Assembly (NCBI RefSeq): GCF_043290135.1
Contig: NC_134702.1
Span: 83,239,817-83,303,816, forward strand
Direction of reading: 5' to 3'
From: Rhipicephalus microplus
Lineage: Eukaryota; Arthropoda; Arachnida; Ixodida; Ixodidae
Length of the DNA: 64,000 nucleotides
Within the stretch, counting starts at the first letter, position 1. The number at the start of each line of letters is the position of its first letter. A program made the position numbers and the translations under genes. The notes beneath the pieces are model-generated. The model was not told the DNA's origin. It did not search any database and saw only the letters and a list, made by a program, of their open reading frames with translations. This document shows, in pieces, positions 12,781 through 24,500 of the stretch.

Positions 12781-12850
12781 TTGATGCCTTCAGAGCCACA
12801 CTTTTCTTGAGCTTGCAATGTCAGTAAGCTATGACTGACATGGCAGAATT

Positions 12851-12894
12851 TTGATACCTAGATAGTGAAAAATTGATACCTAGATAGTGAAAAA
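12851..12894. repeat. Tandem duplication, 2 x 22 bp
   Basis: Two perfect adjacent copies of a 22-bp unit starting TTGATACCTAGATAGTG. Confidence 0.95.
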
Positions 12895-12908
12895 GGCCAC
12901 CAGCTATC

Positions 12909-13110
12909 TTCAATGCCTTTACCTTAAATACTCTTAGCATTATAAATAAGACTAGTAGCCTGTGTCTCTATTTCGATGACATGCCGGTAAAATTTGATGC
13001 CATTCTTTTGACATAATCCTTGCATTTTTTGTGCGATATAGCCCACCAAAAATACCAGGGTACAATTATCATGGCATTGTGTAGTTCATGAAATGGGGAA
13101 ATGGAATAGC
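12909..13110 (+). pseudogene. Decayed LINE endonuclease (ORF2 N-terminus) fragment
   Basis: The frame 12909-13013 is open for 35 codons and reads FNAFTLNTLSIINKTSS… followed by LYFDDMPVKFDAILLT. This matches the start of the apurinic endonuclease domain of LINE ORF2 ('lN.rSi.nK…l..yl…fDiilltE'). The frame then breaks; 13030-13110 still suggests the GY…/GNGIALYI section. No reverse transcriptase follows, so the copy is truncated and dead. It probably belongs to the same insertion as the ORF1-like fragment upstream. Confidence 0.55.
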
Positions 13111-13440
13111 GCTGTACATCTAACGTTAATTTTTGGCCGATGTCAATAGACTTCCGTGTGTTAAGCCCTGTGTTGAGTGTCTAGTAGTCAACTTGGGGGT
13201 TTTGTTTTGCAGCAATTAGCGCGCCTCCATTAGGTCATAAGTAGGATTTTTGAGTTTCTGGAAACTAGGTAACTTGATTTTTCAGTGACAGATGCACAGA
13301 CGATTTTTCGCTCACAACCAACGGGGCAGACGTCGGCGGCGGGTTTTCTGCGACACGAGCTCTTCAACCCTATCATGTTAAAAAGCTGACATAGGCAGCA
13401 TTGACCAAATGAATGCAAAGAATAAAGTCAAGTGTCCTAG

Positions 13441-13510
13441 CAGGAATCCAAACCTAGTATTCTGCTTGGTAATTAAGTATTCTACCACAGAGCCATGCCC
13501 GGCCTCGGTT
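13441..13510 (-). mobile_element. tRNA-like SINE head, decayed
   Basis: The minus strand carries an A-box-like TGGCTCTGTGGTAGA (13481-13495 on the plus strand) and a B-box-like GGTTTGGATTCC (13443-13454), with about 26 bp between them. The head is unlike the Ruka-type one (CTGTGGTAGA rather than CTAGTGGCTA), so it is a different SINE family or a tRNA pseudogene. No acceptor stem could be completed. Confidence 0.45.
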
Positions 13511-16347
13511 ATACTTTCCAAATAGTCTCAAATGTTTGTGTAACATCAACTGCCGTTGCAGTACTGGCTATCAAATTTTATAACTATTACATGTGCACTC
13601 CTATGATAAAGCCGTGAGGTCGAGTCAAAGTCAATTGTAGTCAGGCACCATCCTGTGAAGTATTTGTGTAGCAGTGTTGAGGGCTACCATTGTCGCGAGT
13701 GCCAGCGCAAACACCAGTGCTTCATACCAGCCTACCACTTCTAGTGTGTTTCTGTTTCTTTTGGCATCGTTAAGAAACAGCAAATAACTGCTAATGTTGT
13801 CAAAGGTGTGACATCTCCCCATAACAAATGAAACATATGCGGCTGTTTAACGTATGTGTGTGCGAGAATTTGTACTTATATTGAGCTCCACTTCATAAGA
13901 TCGCTCAATAAAAAAATTAAAATACATGTTATGCGTGTTTCGCATAACATCGATTCCCAAAGTATGTGGGGTCTGCCAAATTTTTAGCATCAATTTTGTA
14001 ACCTAAATGCTACCATAAACAATTATTTATTGAACATGAACAGCTGGACTACAACATAATAAGTTTAAGGTATTAGGAAAACTGAATATGTTCATGACTA
14101 CAGCATACCTAACAGGCAAATACTAGTACTACATACATGACACACTATTGTAGAGCTAGACTAGAATATTGCTTATTGGCACTTTACAATTCTTTAAAAA
14201 CCCTAATTAACTTCAGTGCCTTATTCGATTTGTTCAAATCGGATGTGCGCAATCACTTGATAAATAGCTTTTTTACTCAAACCTAACTCATGTTTCACGT
14301 GTGCATCATGCTGAATAATTGCTCAGATGTTTCTTGTGTATAAATTTCCTTTCTACTAGGCTGTTTGTTTTTTATGTGAAATCTGTTGTACGTGCTACCC
14401 TCTGTAGGCCCACAGGTACTGTCAAGTTTTTTACACAGTTTTTTTCCCTGGGGGACCTCCAACAAGCATCTTTTCCGTTGAAAACAAAGCGAATTTCGAT
14501 GCTGACTTCTACTCACATTGAACTAAGAACACTCCAGCATGACAACGCATATTGTATCTTGGACAGTCTGTCTTGTGAAACTTTTAGTGATTACTTCTGT
14601 CTTTATTTTAGGCTTCCGGGTGCGGATGTGCTGTAGAGAAGGAGCGCCCTGACCACACTTTTGTAAAAGGAACCAAAGTCGCCTGGGCAGCTGAAGATGG
14701 ATTGTGCAAGTGTTTGAATGATCACATTATATTAATCCAACACCACTTGCATTACTTTGTCAATATTTGTGATTTTGTAACACATAAGTTTAGAAACACA
14801 CACACATATATAAAAGGAGAGCTGTAAATAGGCCTTGAGCAAGTTTGTAGTCAAGGCTTTTAGCATGATGACCAAAGCATGTTATATAAGCCCACATGTT
14901 TTACCACACACCTACTCTCCTATCTATTTTCTTTTTCAATTTTGTGGGCACTGGCAACACCCTCAATAAGCGCCTTTGGACTGCTGGTGCCTCTAACTTA
15001 TATTTGGTTGTTCTAAATAATTTATTTGTTACCTACTATGCAAGGAGGGAAGTCAGAATGTTAAAAGTTAAAAAAGAAGTCTCGTCACAAAAAAGATGTC
15101 TACTCGTAAGAAAAAAGATTTGAAAAAACAGAAGATTGATTCTCACTCACAAAGATCTCACCATTACAATCGATGCAGAAGGTCATAGCTCATGTTTACT
15201 ATTGTCAATCTTTTTCAGTTGTATGCTATGTACAATAAAATAGTGACTATTGGCATCATGTTAATTTATTTGTCATAAATTTTTGTTGGGGCCTAATATC
15301 TTGCATTCTCACATGCATAAAAGCTCATGTCTGCTACACATAATTTAAAAGAGCGCAATAGGGTAAGGTTCTGTATTTAGTGCATATTATCTTTGTGTCT
15401 TTCAAAGTGAGTATATGGCATTTGAAATAATCACCAGTATTCGAAACTTGTGAATTTTTAATTTGCAAGCATGCATGTCTGTATGATGACCAAGCATCCA
15501 TAAATTGCGCATGCATGTGTGCAGCAAGGGGCCTTGAATAGATTACATTCATTCTTGACCAAAAATGGGTAGCACAGGCCATATACGCACTCTGGGATCA
15601 ATTTCATGATTATTAAAACACACATATTTATTCAATATAGCTTGCTTTAAGGTATATATTTACATATTGTCTACTTCCACCTTGAACATTGCACCATGCA
15701 TCCGGCACTCTGCCGAGCGCTTCTCGAGGGCACTTTGGTAACTAGTACACAAACGTACAGACAGCTGTAAGTGGGCCTCCACTTTGTTGACTGCTGGAGA
15801 ACAACGGCTTCGCCAAATCACACTTCCTTTGTGGTGAAGCTAACTTTGCTCTTGCAACAGTACCAGCTTATCTAAAATTCGACACTGTTCTTTAGAAGTG
15901 CAGCTTGTTCTATCCAGAGCAGCCGAAAACGAAAACATGAGGAACAGCACCTGGACAGGGTAAGGCACAATTGCAGCACTTCTCGATAACACTGCCGGAT
16001 TCTCCATTTGCCTACACATAGAGAAAGCAAAACACTGGAGCCAACTTACCAGTAGCTTCACTGCAGAGACACTGTGTTTTAAAAGATGATGATGCAAAAG
16101 CCCCACCTAGAGCTGTCACTGTGTTTCAGTGCTAGTTTCATAAGCGCCTGCGGAAGGCACTCTATGGAGGGCCGGCCGCGTGCATGGTGCACGTGTTCAG
16201 GGTGGAATGGACGACTTAGTACATGTGTTCAAGTACTAACAAACTGTATGTGGTCTGTCACTCAGCATGGTCTACAGAGTATACAGCAATCTGCATTTTT
16301 AGCCATCTCCAGTGTCAATCCTAGATTTGGCCCACTGGTACGTCGAT

Positions 16348-16565
16348 GTGGAGCACCCTTCCAGCACCCATTTGAAAGGGTGTTATGACATCACAGCACC
16401 TTTTTTTAAAGGGTGCACTCATTACACCCTTCAAGTTTTTTGCTCTGCACCCTTTCCTTAAGGGTGCTGAGCTCTGCACCCTTTCTCAGCACCCTTTTTT
16501 GAACACCCAATAGGGAGCAAAGGGTGTTCGTCTGGCGACAAGCTCATTTACACCCTTAAGGGTCA
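16348..16565. repeat. Right subterminal AGGGTG/CACCCT array of the 8.9-kb element
   Basis: More than a dozen AGCACCC, ACCCTT and AAAGGGTG motifs occur in both orientations and mirror the array at 7694-7866. The array ends at the TIR (ACCCTTAAGGGTCAGAATT, then GGTTTAGTGTGTA). Confidence 0.75.
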
Positions 16566-17471
16566 GAATTGGTTTAGTGTGTACCATCATAATTCATCCA
16601 AGCCCACAACGACCAGAACAACCTCGCGAGTGTTTCGAGTTACTAAAGCCGTGCCAAGAGTCTCTGTGAGCCCGACGCCTCTCTTCCTCCGTCCTCCACT
16701 CCCACCCACAAACGCACATCACACTCGACACGCCAGATGGAAGCGCATTCATCACGACCTCAACGAATGAATCGGCGGGCATTCCAGCTCGTATACACAC
16801 GTGACGCGAAGCACGCGCGCACACACTGCTCGATTCACTTTCACAAGAAAACGAAACTCGCCCTATTATTCGGCGCATCGCGAACACGAGCGGCGACATA
16901 ACTCGATTGAGGCGTGTGTGTTATCATACACTCTAAGCCAAAAATGGCCACAATGGGAGCAACGGCTGTTTTTACTCCTTCAGACCGACTGTTACTCTCC
17001 GAAAAGACCAAGCGGAACAAGATGGCCGACTTGTTCGAGAATGGGGGAGCAACTGTATTCATCTAAAGTTTGTAAGGGAGCAACGGAAGGAGGAACCGCT
17101 GTAAATGCTCTCGTCACGCAACGGTTACTCCCCGGCAGGACACCGCACACAAATATGCATGCCGCCCACATTGATATTCATGGGCCAGATTATTGTTGGT
17201 TCTGTGTGCCAAACTTCACCAAACCAAAACAGTGATTTATTTTAGCATCCGTAGATAATAAGATAGCAGCGCTGGCTGAACACAGAAGGCCTGAGAATAC
17301 AGTACGGCAAATACCTAACACACGCAGCAGCAGAATGGAGAGTTGGCACGTCAAAGCGGACCGAACGCCGAAACACGTGCAAAACAACGATAAAAAAAGC
17401 CTAGACACGCCGTTCGTCCGCGAAGTAAGGGCGTCAAAGTCGATCAAGCACCGAAACACGTGCATAAGGAG

Positions 17472-17490
17472 CCCCCCCCCCCCCCCCCCC
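17472..17490. repeat. C19 homopolymer
   Basis: Nineteen C in a row within the 4.6-kb element, followed shortly by an A14 run near 17511-17524. Confidence 0.9.
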
Positions 17491-18120
17491 GCCCAGTTAT
17501 ATCGGAGAAGAAAAAAAAAAAAAGTTGACCCAGACGCGCTTCTCATCAGCCATACACTTAGTAGCACGCTTCACCGTGTAGTTTGAGGGCAGAATGACAA
17601 ATCTGCGCCATCTGCGCCCGCACGACAAGTGTGGCGCTAGCGTAGCAAACGATGTAAGTTACAAAGTAATTTTTATTCGGTGTTTATGTTGACTAGCACT
17701 AAATAAAAATTACACTCAACTTTTTATATTTATTTATGAGTTTTAATGTACCTCAGTTTTTTTTTATAATTGTATTAGGAGAACACACTGAAATTTTTGC
17801 GCTGACGCCTGTGCTGCCACTGCTCGACGTTTTTTTTTTCGGCGCAACTAGGTTCGCGTTCGCACTACTTACTCATTTTCATATGGTCTGTGGTTGGCGA
17901 GCACATGGACGTGCTAGCTTGTGAGCGATGTTTTGATCGTGTGTGTGTGTCGCAGATTTGCGTTTCTACTTATTCGTGATGAAGGTTAGTGTATATTTAT
18001 CTTTATTGAGCGCGAAGTAGTTGTGGATTTTGCTGCTGGGTGGAACAAACACATCGTAAACACGTATTCAGCTATCTGCAAGCCTGTTCGCTCGTCGGAC
18101 AAAGGACTGTGCATGCATCA

Positions 18121-21054
18121 GCGTGCAGGTGAGTGGCATTTCCAGCAACATTTAATGCTCTTACAATACATTGTTGAGTGGTTGCGCTATTGAAAGAGAA
18201 ATGATTTGCTCTTATTCACCGTATCCATTGCTAGCCTAATCGGACTAAATTACCTCTATTACCGCCTGCATACCCTCTTGCTTCCCCTGTCACCACTGCA
18301 GTGCCAGTGTACTTTTGCAGTTAAAAGTTCATTTCCGCAACACTACCTCGCTTGAAAAAACATTGGGGCGGGGTTGTAGCTGCATTCATACTGGCACTTT
18401 TCTACCATTGGCTTTATGTAATGTTAACGGCTGAGTGTTGGGGCCTTGGGCCGCATTTTTTAGAGATGTAAAGTGTATGTAAATCAGTAAGTGAACAAAT
18501 CATTGTCGCATCACTTCACTGGCATAGCCAGGTGGTTGCGCACAGAATTTTTTTAGGCCGGGCGTAGGGAGCCCAAATTGACGACCATATTCGCTTGCCC
18601 GGCCTATTCAGATAAGCGGACCCCCCCCCCCCCCTCCCCGCACGCCTAAAAAAAAAAAAAAAAAATCTGCCCACATCACTGCGTCACTTGCTTCACCTCT
18701 GCGCTGAACGTACTATTTTATAAGCGCACCATCAAGCGAGCAGTTTACATATTGACAAAACAATTGGAGGAGGAATGACCCAAATTTTCAGATTTCTTTA
18801 GTGATGCAAAACCTTAGCAAAACTGAATATTGTAAAAGACAATCATAAATGCTGTATGTTCTCGTTAGCGCTGTCATTATTCTGCATCATGAAATCTTTA
18901 TGCGCTGTGAAAACTTGGCATGCCGTTGAAGTCACATATCGACGTTAATACCAATCGACGAAAATTTCGACAACCTCAATAACGCCGTTTGGGATTTGCC
19001 GCATGCACATAATTAGGCTGATTCCCACTTGGCTGTTCTTAACCTGACTTCACTGCTACCAAATGAAACAATATTTGACGCATGTCTTTTACTTTTTTTT
19101 CAGGGATATGACACAAAGTTTGGTAATACTGCAGATAAAGATGCTCCCAACGATGCTAAAGTACAGAAAGCAAGTGAATTTTGGTAAGTGCAGACTTTTT
19201 GTACTACGTATATGAAAGCATCGCTTTTTAGGGGCAAACTGTGCATGTGTTGGCCAGAGAATAGTTCATTATGCCACATGGTTACACTGGCACTGACAAT
19301 TCGACATGGCTCCGCTGGCCCGTGTGTGTGCTCACACTGTTACCGTTAAGATAAAAAGTTTATGTTTTCATTGCAGGGATTGCTGTTTGTACTAAAAAGC
19401 CAACTGCCAAGATTTGTTTACGCTGGTACTCCTAAAAGTATGCTTTCCCTATTTACATGGATTTCGGCTTGCACAAAGCATAACACTTGGGCCTAGATTC
19501 ACAAAGCTGTCCATGCGCAGGCCTTCATAACAGCGTTTCTTGACTTGCCTTTACCCTGTTTTCTGCAGATGTTTCGTGGGTTTAAAAGTGCCACAGCATG
19601 TTGACCTCCCCCACTCTGAAATATTCGCGTTCAAAGTTCCGCAAGAGTGGGCTTAACTTTCTTGTGCACCTCTTTGCTAGTCCAAGATACTGAAGTGTTA
19701 TGCTCTTACTAGAGGTGGCAGTGTTTCTAATGTTTGTATTTCCATCACATTGACCAAGTATGCGATCTTGGCTTGACTGGTAGCACATCCTCAACAAATG
19801 TATTTGTGGCACATGTAGAAGGCAGTACAAAATAAAGAGGCAGACATTCACACCGGGAGCTAACTTCTAATAATGATTTTTTTTTTTTGGAAACCATGGT
19901 GTGCTTATTCCAATTTGTCTAACAAGCAGTAACCTGTTTGGCTGTGAACCAACAAGACGTTGGACTAATAAAAGCTTCACATCTTGTTGCTCTCAAATAT
20001 ATATGTATTGGCAAGCTATCTGTGACACTGTCAAACAAAGAATCAGAATATCTGTGCATGCCTTAAGATATATTGCTTCGTTTACATATCTCGTGGCTGT
20101 GACTCGTCAACCGAGTGAACAAATGCACCCTAGTTTTCTAAATTTAAAGCATTTTTTGAAGGTAGCACGGTCGACATTTATTTGTCTATAGTTTTGTCCA
20201 GCCGTTTGCGTCAAGTACAAAGAAATATACTGAAGATTATCATGTAGCCTCTGCAAATGGTTGCTTTCAAGCAGGCTTCGCATGCTTGGCTTGTGCCTAC
20301 AGGTATTGCACAATTCAAGACGCAGCAGCGTATGATAGAACAGTAGAATCGAGAGCAACTATGTGCACGAGCTAAATAAGCATTTTAACATGAGCGGACA
20401 GTACGTGTTATTTGCCACACACATGACCTCATTTAGAATGCCCATTGGTGAATGGGCTCATAGAAATGTCACTAAGCTGTGTATAGGAAACAAGTTAACT
20501 GAACCTAAGGGTATCTTTAACTGCTACAAATATGCCTTGTTGAGGTGCTGCACATTTTCTTCCAGAGTATTGCTGTCTGAGACATCATGTGAAGAGCGTC
20601 TACCACATCAGCATTTATATGGCTTGCCAAGTAACGTTTGGCCGAACCTTCCTTTTTTTTCACATTTCGTTTTGCAGTAGACATCCTAGAATGTAAGCGC
20701 TGCTGCAGTGTGTGTGACTCATTGTTATGAATTGATTCTGGCATGTTTAACCTCACACTTCTATTTTTTTTCTTGCAGCAATGAGATGCTTCACATATGC
20801 CTGCGGTGACGTTCTGCTGCGCTAGCCTGATGGAAACACCAGCTGCGAAACTTGAATTCTTCAGAATTGGAGAAGCTGCCCTTCTCTCACCAATGATGAC
20901 AAAGACTGCCCTATGCTAGAAATTCAAGATTGTTTTTCCACGGATGACGCAGAAAACCTTTGATGTATTATGGTGTTTGTTTAGTGCTGGCTGTGGTGTG
21001 GCGAAGTCTACTTTTACGTGTGGTCACACGTCGCCTCATAAAAAGAACAATAAA
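18121..21054 (+). other. Possible spliced transcription unit inside the 4.6-kb element
   Basis: Good-looking splice signals occur in order: donor GCAG|GTGAGT at 18128/18129; acceptor TTTTTTTTCAG ending 19103 and donor TTTG|GTAAGT at 19183/19184, framing an 80-bp exon; acceptor TTTTCATTGCAG ending 19376; acceptor TTTTTTTCTTGCAG ending 20778; AATAAA at 21049-21054 with a GT-rich stretch after it. One frame stays open across the first three joined segments, but I find no start codon in it before the middle exon and no recognisable product. It may be a non-coding transcript or a host fragment captured by the transposon. Confidence 0.25.
18536..18690. repeat. Repeat-like segment with C14 and A17 runs
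   Basis: A text starting GCACAGAATTTTTTTAGGC is partly mirrored by GCACGCCTAAAAAAA about 90 bp later. It lies near a 'TAGCCA…AATTTTTTT' motif that also occurs at about 27706. It looks like a small dispersed non-coding repeat; the family is unknown to me. Confidence 0.35.
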
Positions 21055-21182
21055 GCATTTATTTTCCTTTCAATATTGTCCACTTTTTGTGTTAGAAGCA
21101 CCCAAGCAGTGCTCTTCCAAGGAGCTCTCGCCATGTGTTAAGCGTGTGACAAGCATACTCGAGATAAATACTCATTTCCCCG

Positions 21183-21500
21183 AATGAGTAACTGGAAGCA
21201 TGTGCAGTTGGTTTTCAGAGAGTAACTGCGAACACGTGGGAGGAACGGTGAAGAGTAACTGTTGCTCTTAGAAGAGCAACTGGTGGGAGTAATGGTTGGT
21301 CGGCAGGGAGCAACTGGTGGGAGTAACTGTTGGTCTGCAGGGAGGAACTGGAGGGAGTAACTGTTCATCCCCCGAAGGAGGAACTGAAAGGAGAGCAACG
21401 GTTCCTCCCTCTGCAGTTACTCCTTTTAGGAGAGTAATGGGAGTGGCAATGCAATTGCTCCCTGAAAGGAGCAACCCCTATACCCCTGTTGCTCCGTTTT
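21183..21500. repeat. Right subterminal GAGTAACTG/GGAGCAAC array
   Basis: Around 15 variants of GGGAGTAACTG, GAGCAACTG, GGAGGAACTG and their complements lie within 320 bp. Fewer variants (GGGAGCAACGG, GGTTACTCC) occupy the opposite end at 16950-17130. Confidence 0.8.
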
Positions 21501-21529
21501 GGCTTAGAGTGTATGTGTGTGTGTTATCA

Positions 21530-24500
21530 GTACGAGGAGCCCGCGAGAAGGAACGACGAAAACTCGTGTCCGCGAGGCTTTGGAAGGTACGCGTACAGAG
21601 ACTAAATCAGGGCTGAAAACTCGGCAATAAATGTCACTTAGGCGGGGATCGAGAATAGCGGCGGCGCTGCAGCACGCGTAGAAAGTCTCCATTCAAATCG
21701 AGTTACGTTGAAAGAATAGAGCACACGTCGGTGCTGGCAGCCCTCCAAGAGTTTATCTGCGAGCTATACTATACGCGTGGAACTGTCTGAAATGTAGACC
21801 GTATTCTGCAGGCCTCGATAAGGAAGAATATAACTCCGTTCGCACTTCTTTTTTTGTCACGACATCGTCTTAGCACCACACACACTCACGAATTCTATAA
21901 GTCTAAATTGAACGAGCTTCAAGTTCAAACGAAGGTTCCAAGCATAAGCATTCCTGTTCATACAAATAGGACGAGCGTGACGTATACACGAAGAAAAAGG
22001 TCAGTTTTCTTCGTGTAGCTTTTACAGGAAGAGCTCCCCGAATATATAGATATAATAGAGCTCATTACGCTTTCGTCAAAATACTTAGACATGTTTTCGT
22101 GCTTCCGTTTCCACGTGAACTCAACTCAAAGGTCCACTGAAAAACAGAGAAATAAGGGGCACCGCGCTGACGCATTCTGTAGCATTCAGTTTGAATCGGG
22201 TGCAGAAGGGAGAGTCGCGCATCTACATCTTCCTTATAGTATATTCTATTGTTCTTTACTTGACAACAATACTTTGTTTTTCGTCAGTCGGACAGTAAAT
22301 TTTCATTGTTTGAGTTTCTTCGTTGCTATTATACTTGGTCCTTTGCCGCGGCCAAACAGGTTGACAAAAGACGCATCCCAGCGAATCCCACGAAGGCGGA
22401 TTATGATCCGCATATGAAGACACTTCAAGAAATAGCAAACGCCTTTCTCAAAAGCCCAGTATCCGAAACGTACTGTGAAGTTACATTCCCAGCCACATGC
22501 GCCACCGCGTACGAAGAAAACAAGTATTCTACGCCGGGCAAAGAAAAAGCAAGCAAGAATGGACTATTTGGTGCATGATACCTACTTATAAATGGCAGCG
22601 CAAACAAATAGGGTATAGACACAGCGCCCGTGGTGTCTACAGTCTACTACGTCTCGTTGTCCTGATGTCCATGCGCTGCTTTCCTAAATAAGAAACTGAA
22701 TCGCCGGGATAACCTTCCGCCTACAGATATATTGGTCATGACGTTACGAAAGCAGCTTCGCCGTGTAGTACCAAAACATGAAGGCCACGGCGACCACAGT
22801 ACGCGATGCCGTAAATTTATCTATTGCATTGTGTCTGACGGCTACGGCATTTACAGCCATCAACTTGTCTCTCTGGTTTATAGCACTGTCATTTTTCTAG
22901 TTAAAGGCTATATTTGGCATGACAGTAACTTAAGATGGTGCCACTAATGACCCCAAAGCGAACTAAACATACAGATTCGACTGCACACGGCGGTCGAACG
23001 CATGTCGCGCGTTTCTGCGTCCCTCAGAGTTTGCATGTGCAAACGGGTGGTATAACGGAACGTGCCAAAATTTCAACGTTCACATCGTTCGGGTTTTCCC
23101 CATGAAACGCGCTGCACACAATTACCCGAGGCGCGCTGCGGTTTCACCCCGTGACACCTATTTAAGGCAACTCACGAGTAGCGCAAATTATGGCGCAGCC
23201 CGCAATTCTCTAAGTCCACTAAGAAGACCGCGCGCCCAGTGCGAGTTGGTTTTAGCCGTCGCAACGATGACGCGAGTGCGTCTTTTTTTTTTTTTGCGCA
23301 GCGTAATTACGTCGCTCTCTGAGACACAGAAGCCACTGAGGCGGCGTACACGCGAAATCGCGAGACAGGCAAGCGTGGCTGACACCCATAAAATGCCGTG
23401 GCCGGTTTTTTGCACCTTTCTGCCGTTAAGTTCAGCTCACTCCCACGAGATCTTTCACCGAGCACACACAAACGCACAGACATAACGAGTTGCTACTCAT
23501 ATAAAGTTTCGCTTATTACATGCTGCACAATGGAGGCTGAAAGTTTAAGAAGTAATAGAAGTTGCGACCCATATATTAACAAAGACAAATCCTACAGGTT
23601 CTTTAGGACACATCTACACCACAACGACCCGCTGTTTCGTCACGTTGCAGGGAATTATGTGTTCCCGCGCTGTGCCTCATTACGTTTTACTTCCGCACGC
23701 TCCACCGCACTCTATACGAGAATGCCATCGAGAAAGTATACTCTTGATGGCTTGCAGAGTCCGCTAGAAAATTGGCTCAGAAAAACTTGCGAAACGACGT
23801 CGCTATATTTGTTCGATGGCACCGAATGCCATGCACTAATAGCTGAGCTGCTCTCCAGGAACGGTTTTGGTTCACGGGCTAGAACAGCCCCGCCAGCATA
23901 TTAGGCAACATATCAAGTTCGCACCATTCAATTAGGGCTTCTCTGGTAAACACAACACGGAAGGTACGGATTTCAATCAATAGTCACTTGCGCTTTCCAA
24001 AAACAAACAAGCTCTTGGTGCTGTATAGCCTTTGATATACGGTTGCAAAAAGAACCGTGGAAGCATGACTTTGAAGTTCTTGTCAGTTCATGAATTTGTC
24101 ATCCCGGCTCACTCTAAGTGAGAGTCTAAAATGCATCATGTAAGATCTCTAATGGACTATGTATTCCCAGACAAGTCGAAATAAAACCACAGAAAGATAC
24201 CTAAAGCTCAAGAACCTCCAGTGAGATAAAGAAAAAAAGAAACATATACGTCATCTCAGTGCGCACTAAAACGTCCGAAGCCTACAAAGCGTATAATATA
24301 TCTACACTATGACGCGCCGCTCATTCGCAAACGCTTCATCACCAGCAGTGCACACAACTACAATCGAGCCCACCAAAACAGCGAAGGACTTCGCGAGAAA
24401 CCAGCTAAATAAAGCATTCGCGCCTCTTTTCGCGACCAACGCCTGGCGAGCGGCCTCCGAGAAGCCGGCGCGATCTGAACTTCGCTGCAAATTACACACC

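Larger units (their letters stand above)
8837..15240 (+). other. Possible spliced non-coding transcription unit inside the 8.9-kb element
   Basis: Weak signals only. A GC-richer patch at about 8840-9060 ends in a donor-like AAAAG|GTAGGT (GT at 9062). An acceptor-like pyrimidine tract ends in CAG at 11785-11787, followed by a donor-like ACAG|GTGAGA at 12042/12043. Another acceptor TTTATTTTAG ends at 14611. An AATAAA signal is at 15235-15240. All frames of the candidate internal exon contain stops, so any transcript would be non-coding. These signals could easily occur by chance in AT-rich DNA. Confidence 0.18.
7670..16583. mobile_element. Large TIR element (8.9 kb) with subterminal repeats, no transposase
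   Basis: The left end TACACAGTAAACCGATTCTG (7670) and the reverse complement of the right end TACACACTAAACCAATTCTG (16583) match at 18 of 20 positions, and both continue into ACCCTTAAGGGTG. Dense AGGGTG/CACCCT arrays lie just inside each end. The interior is clearly more AT-rich than the flanks and has no ORF of transposase size. A CACTA-like terminus plus subterminal arrays recalls EnSpm/CACTA elements; the class is an inference. Possible target duplication: ACCATCATA at 7650-7658 and 16583-16591, although the left copy lies 11 bp outside the TIR. SINE and LINE remnants inside imply age. Alternative reading: two solo terminal fragments framing unrelated DNA. Confidence 0.55.
16927..21513. 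mobile_element. Second TIR element (4.6 kb) with subterminal repeats, no transposase
   Basis: The left end TACACTCTAAGCCAAAA (16927) and the right end TTTTGGCTTAGAGTGTA (to 21513) are exact 17-bp inverted repeats. Inside each are arrays of GGAGCAAC and GAGTAACTG in both orientations, richest at about 21183-21495. The direct repeat GTGTGTGTTATCA flanks it (16914-16926 adjacent on the left; 21517-21529, three bases off on the right), which may be a target duplication blurred by (TG)n slippage. The interior is AT-rich and has no transposase-sized ORF. The TIR matches that of the 8.9-kb neighbour in 13 of the first 15-17 bases, so both probably share a family; EnSpm/CACTA is my best but unproven class. 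Confidence 0.6.
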
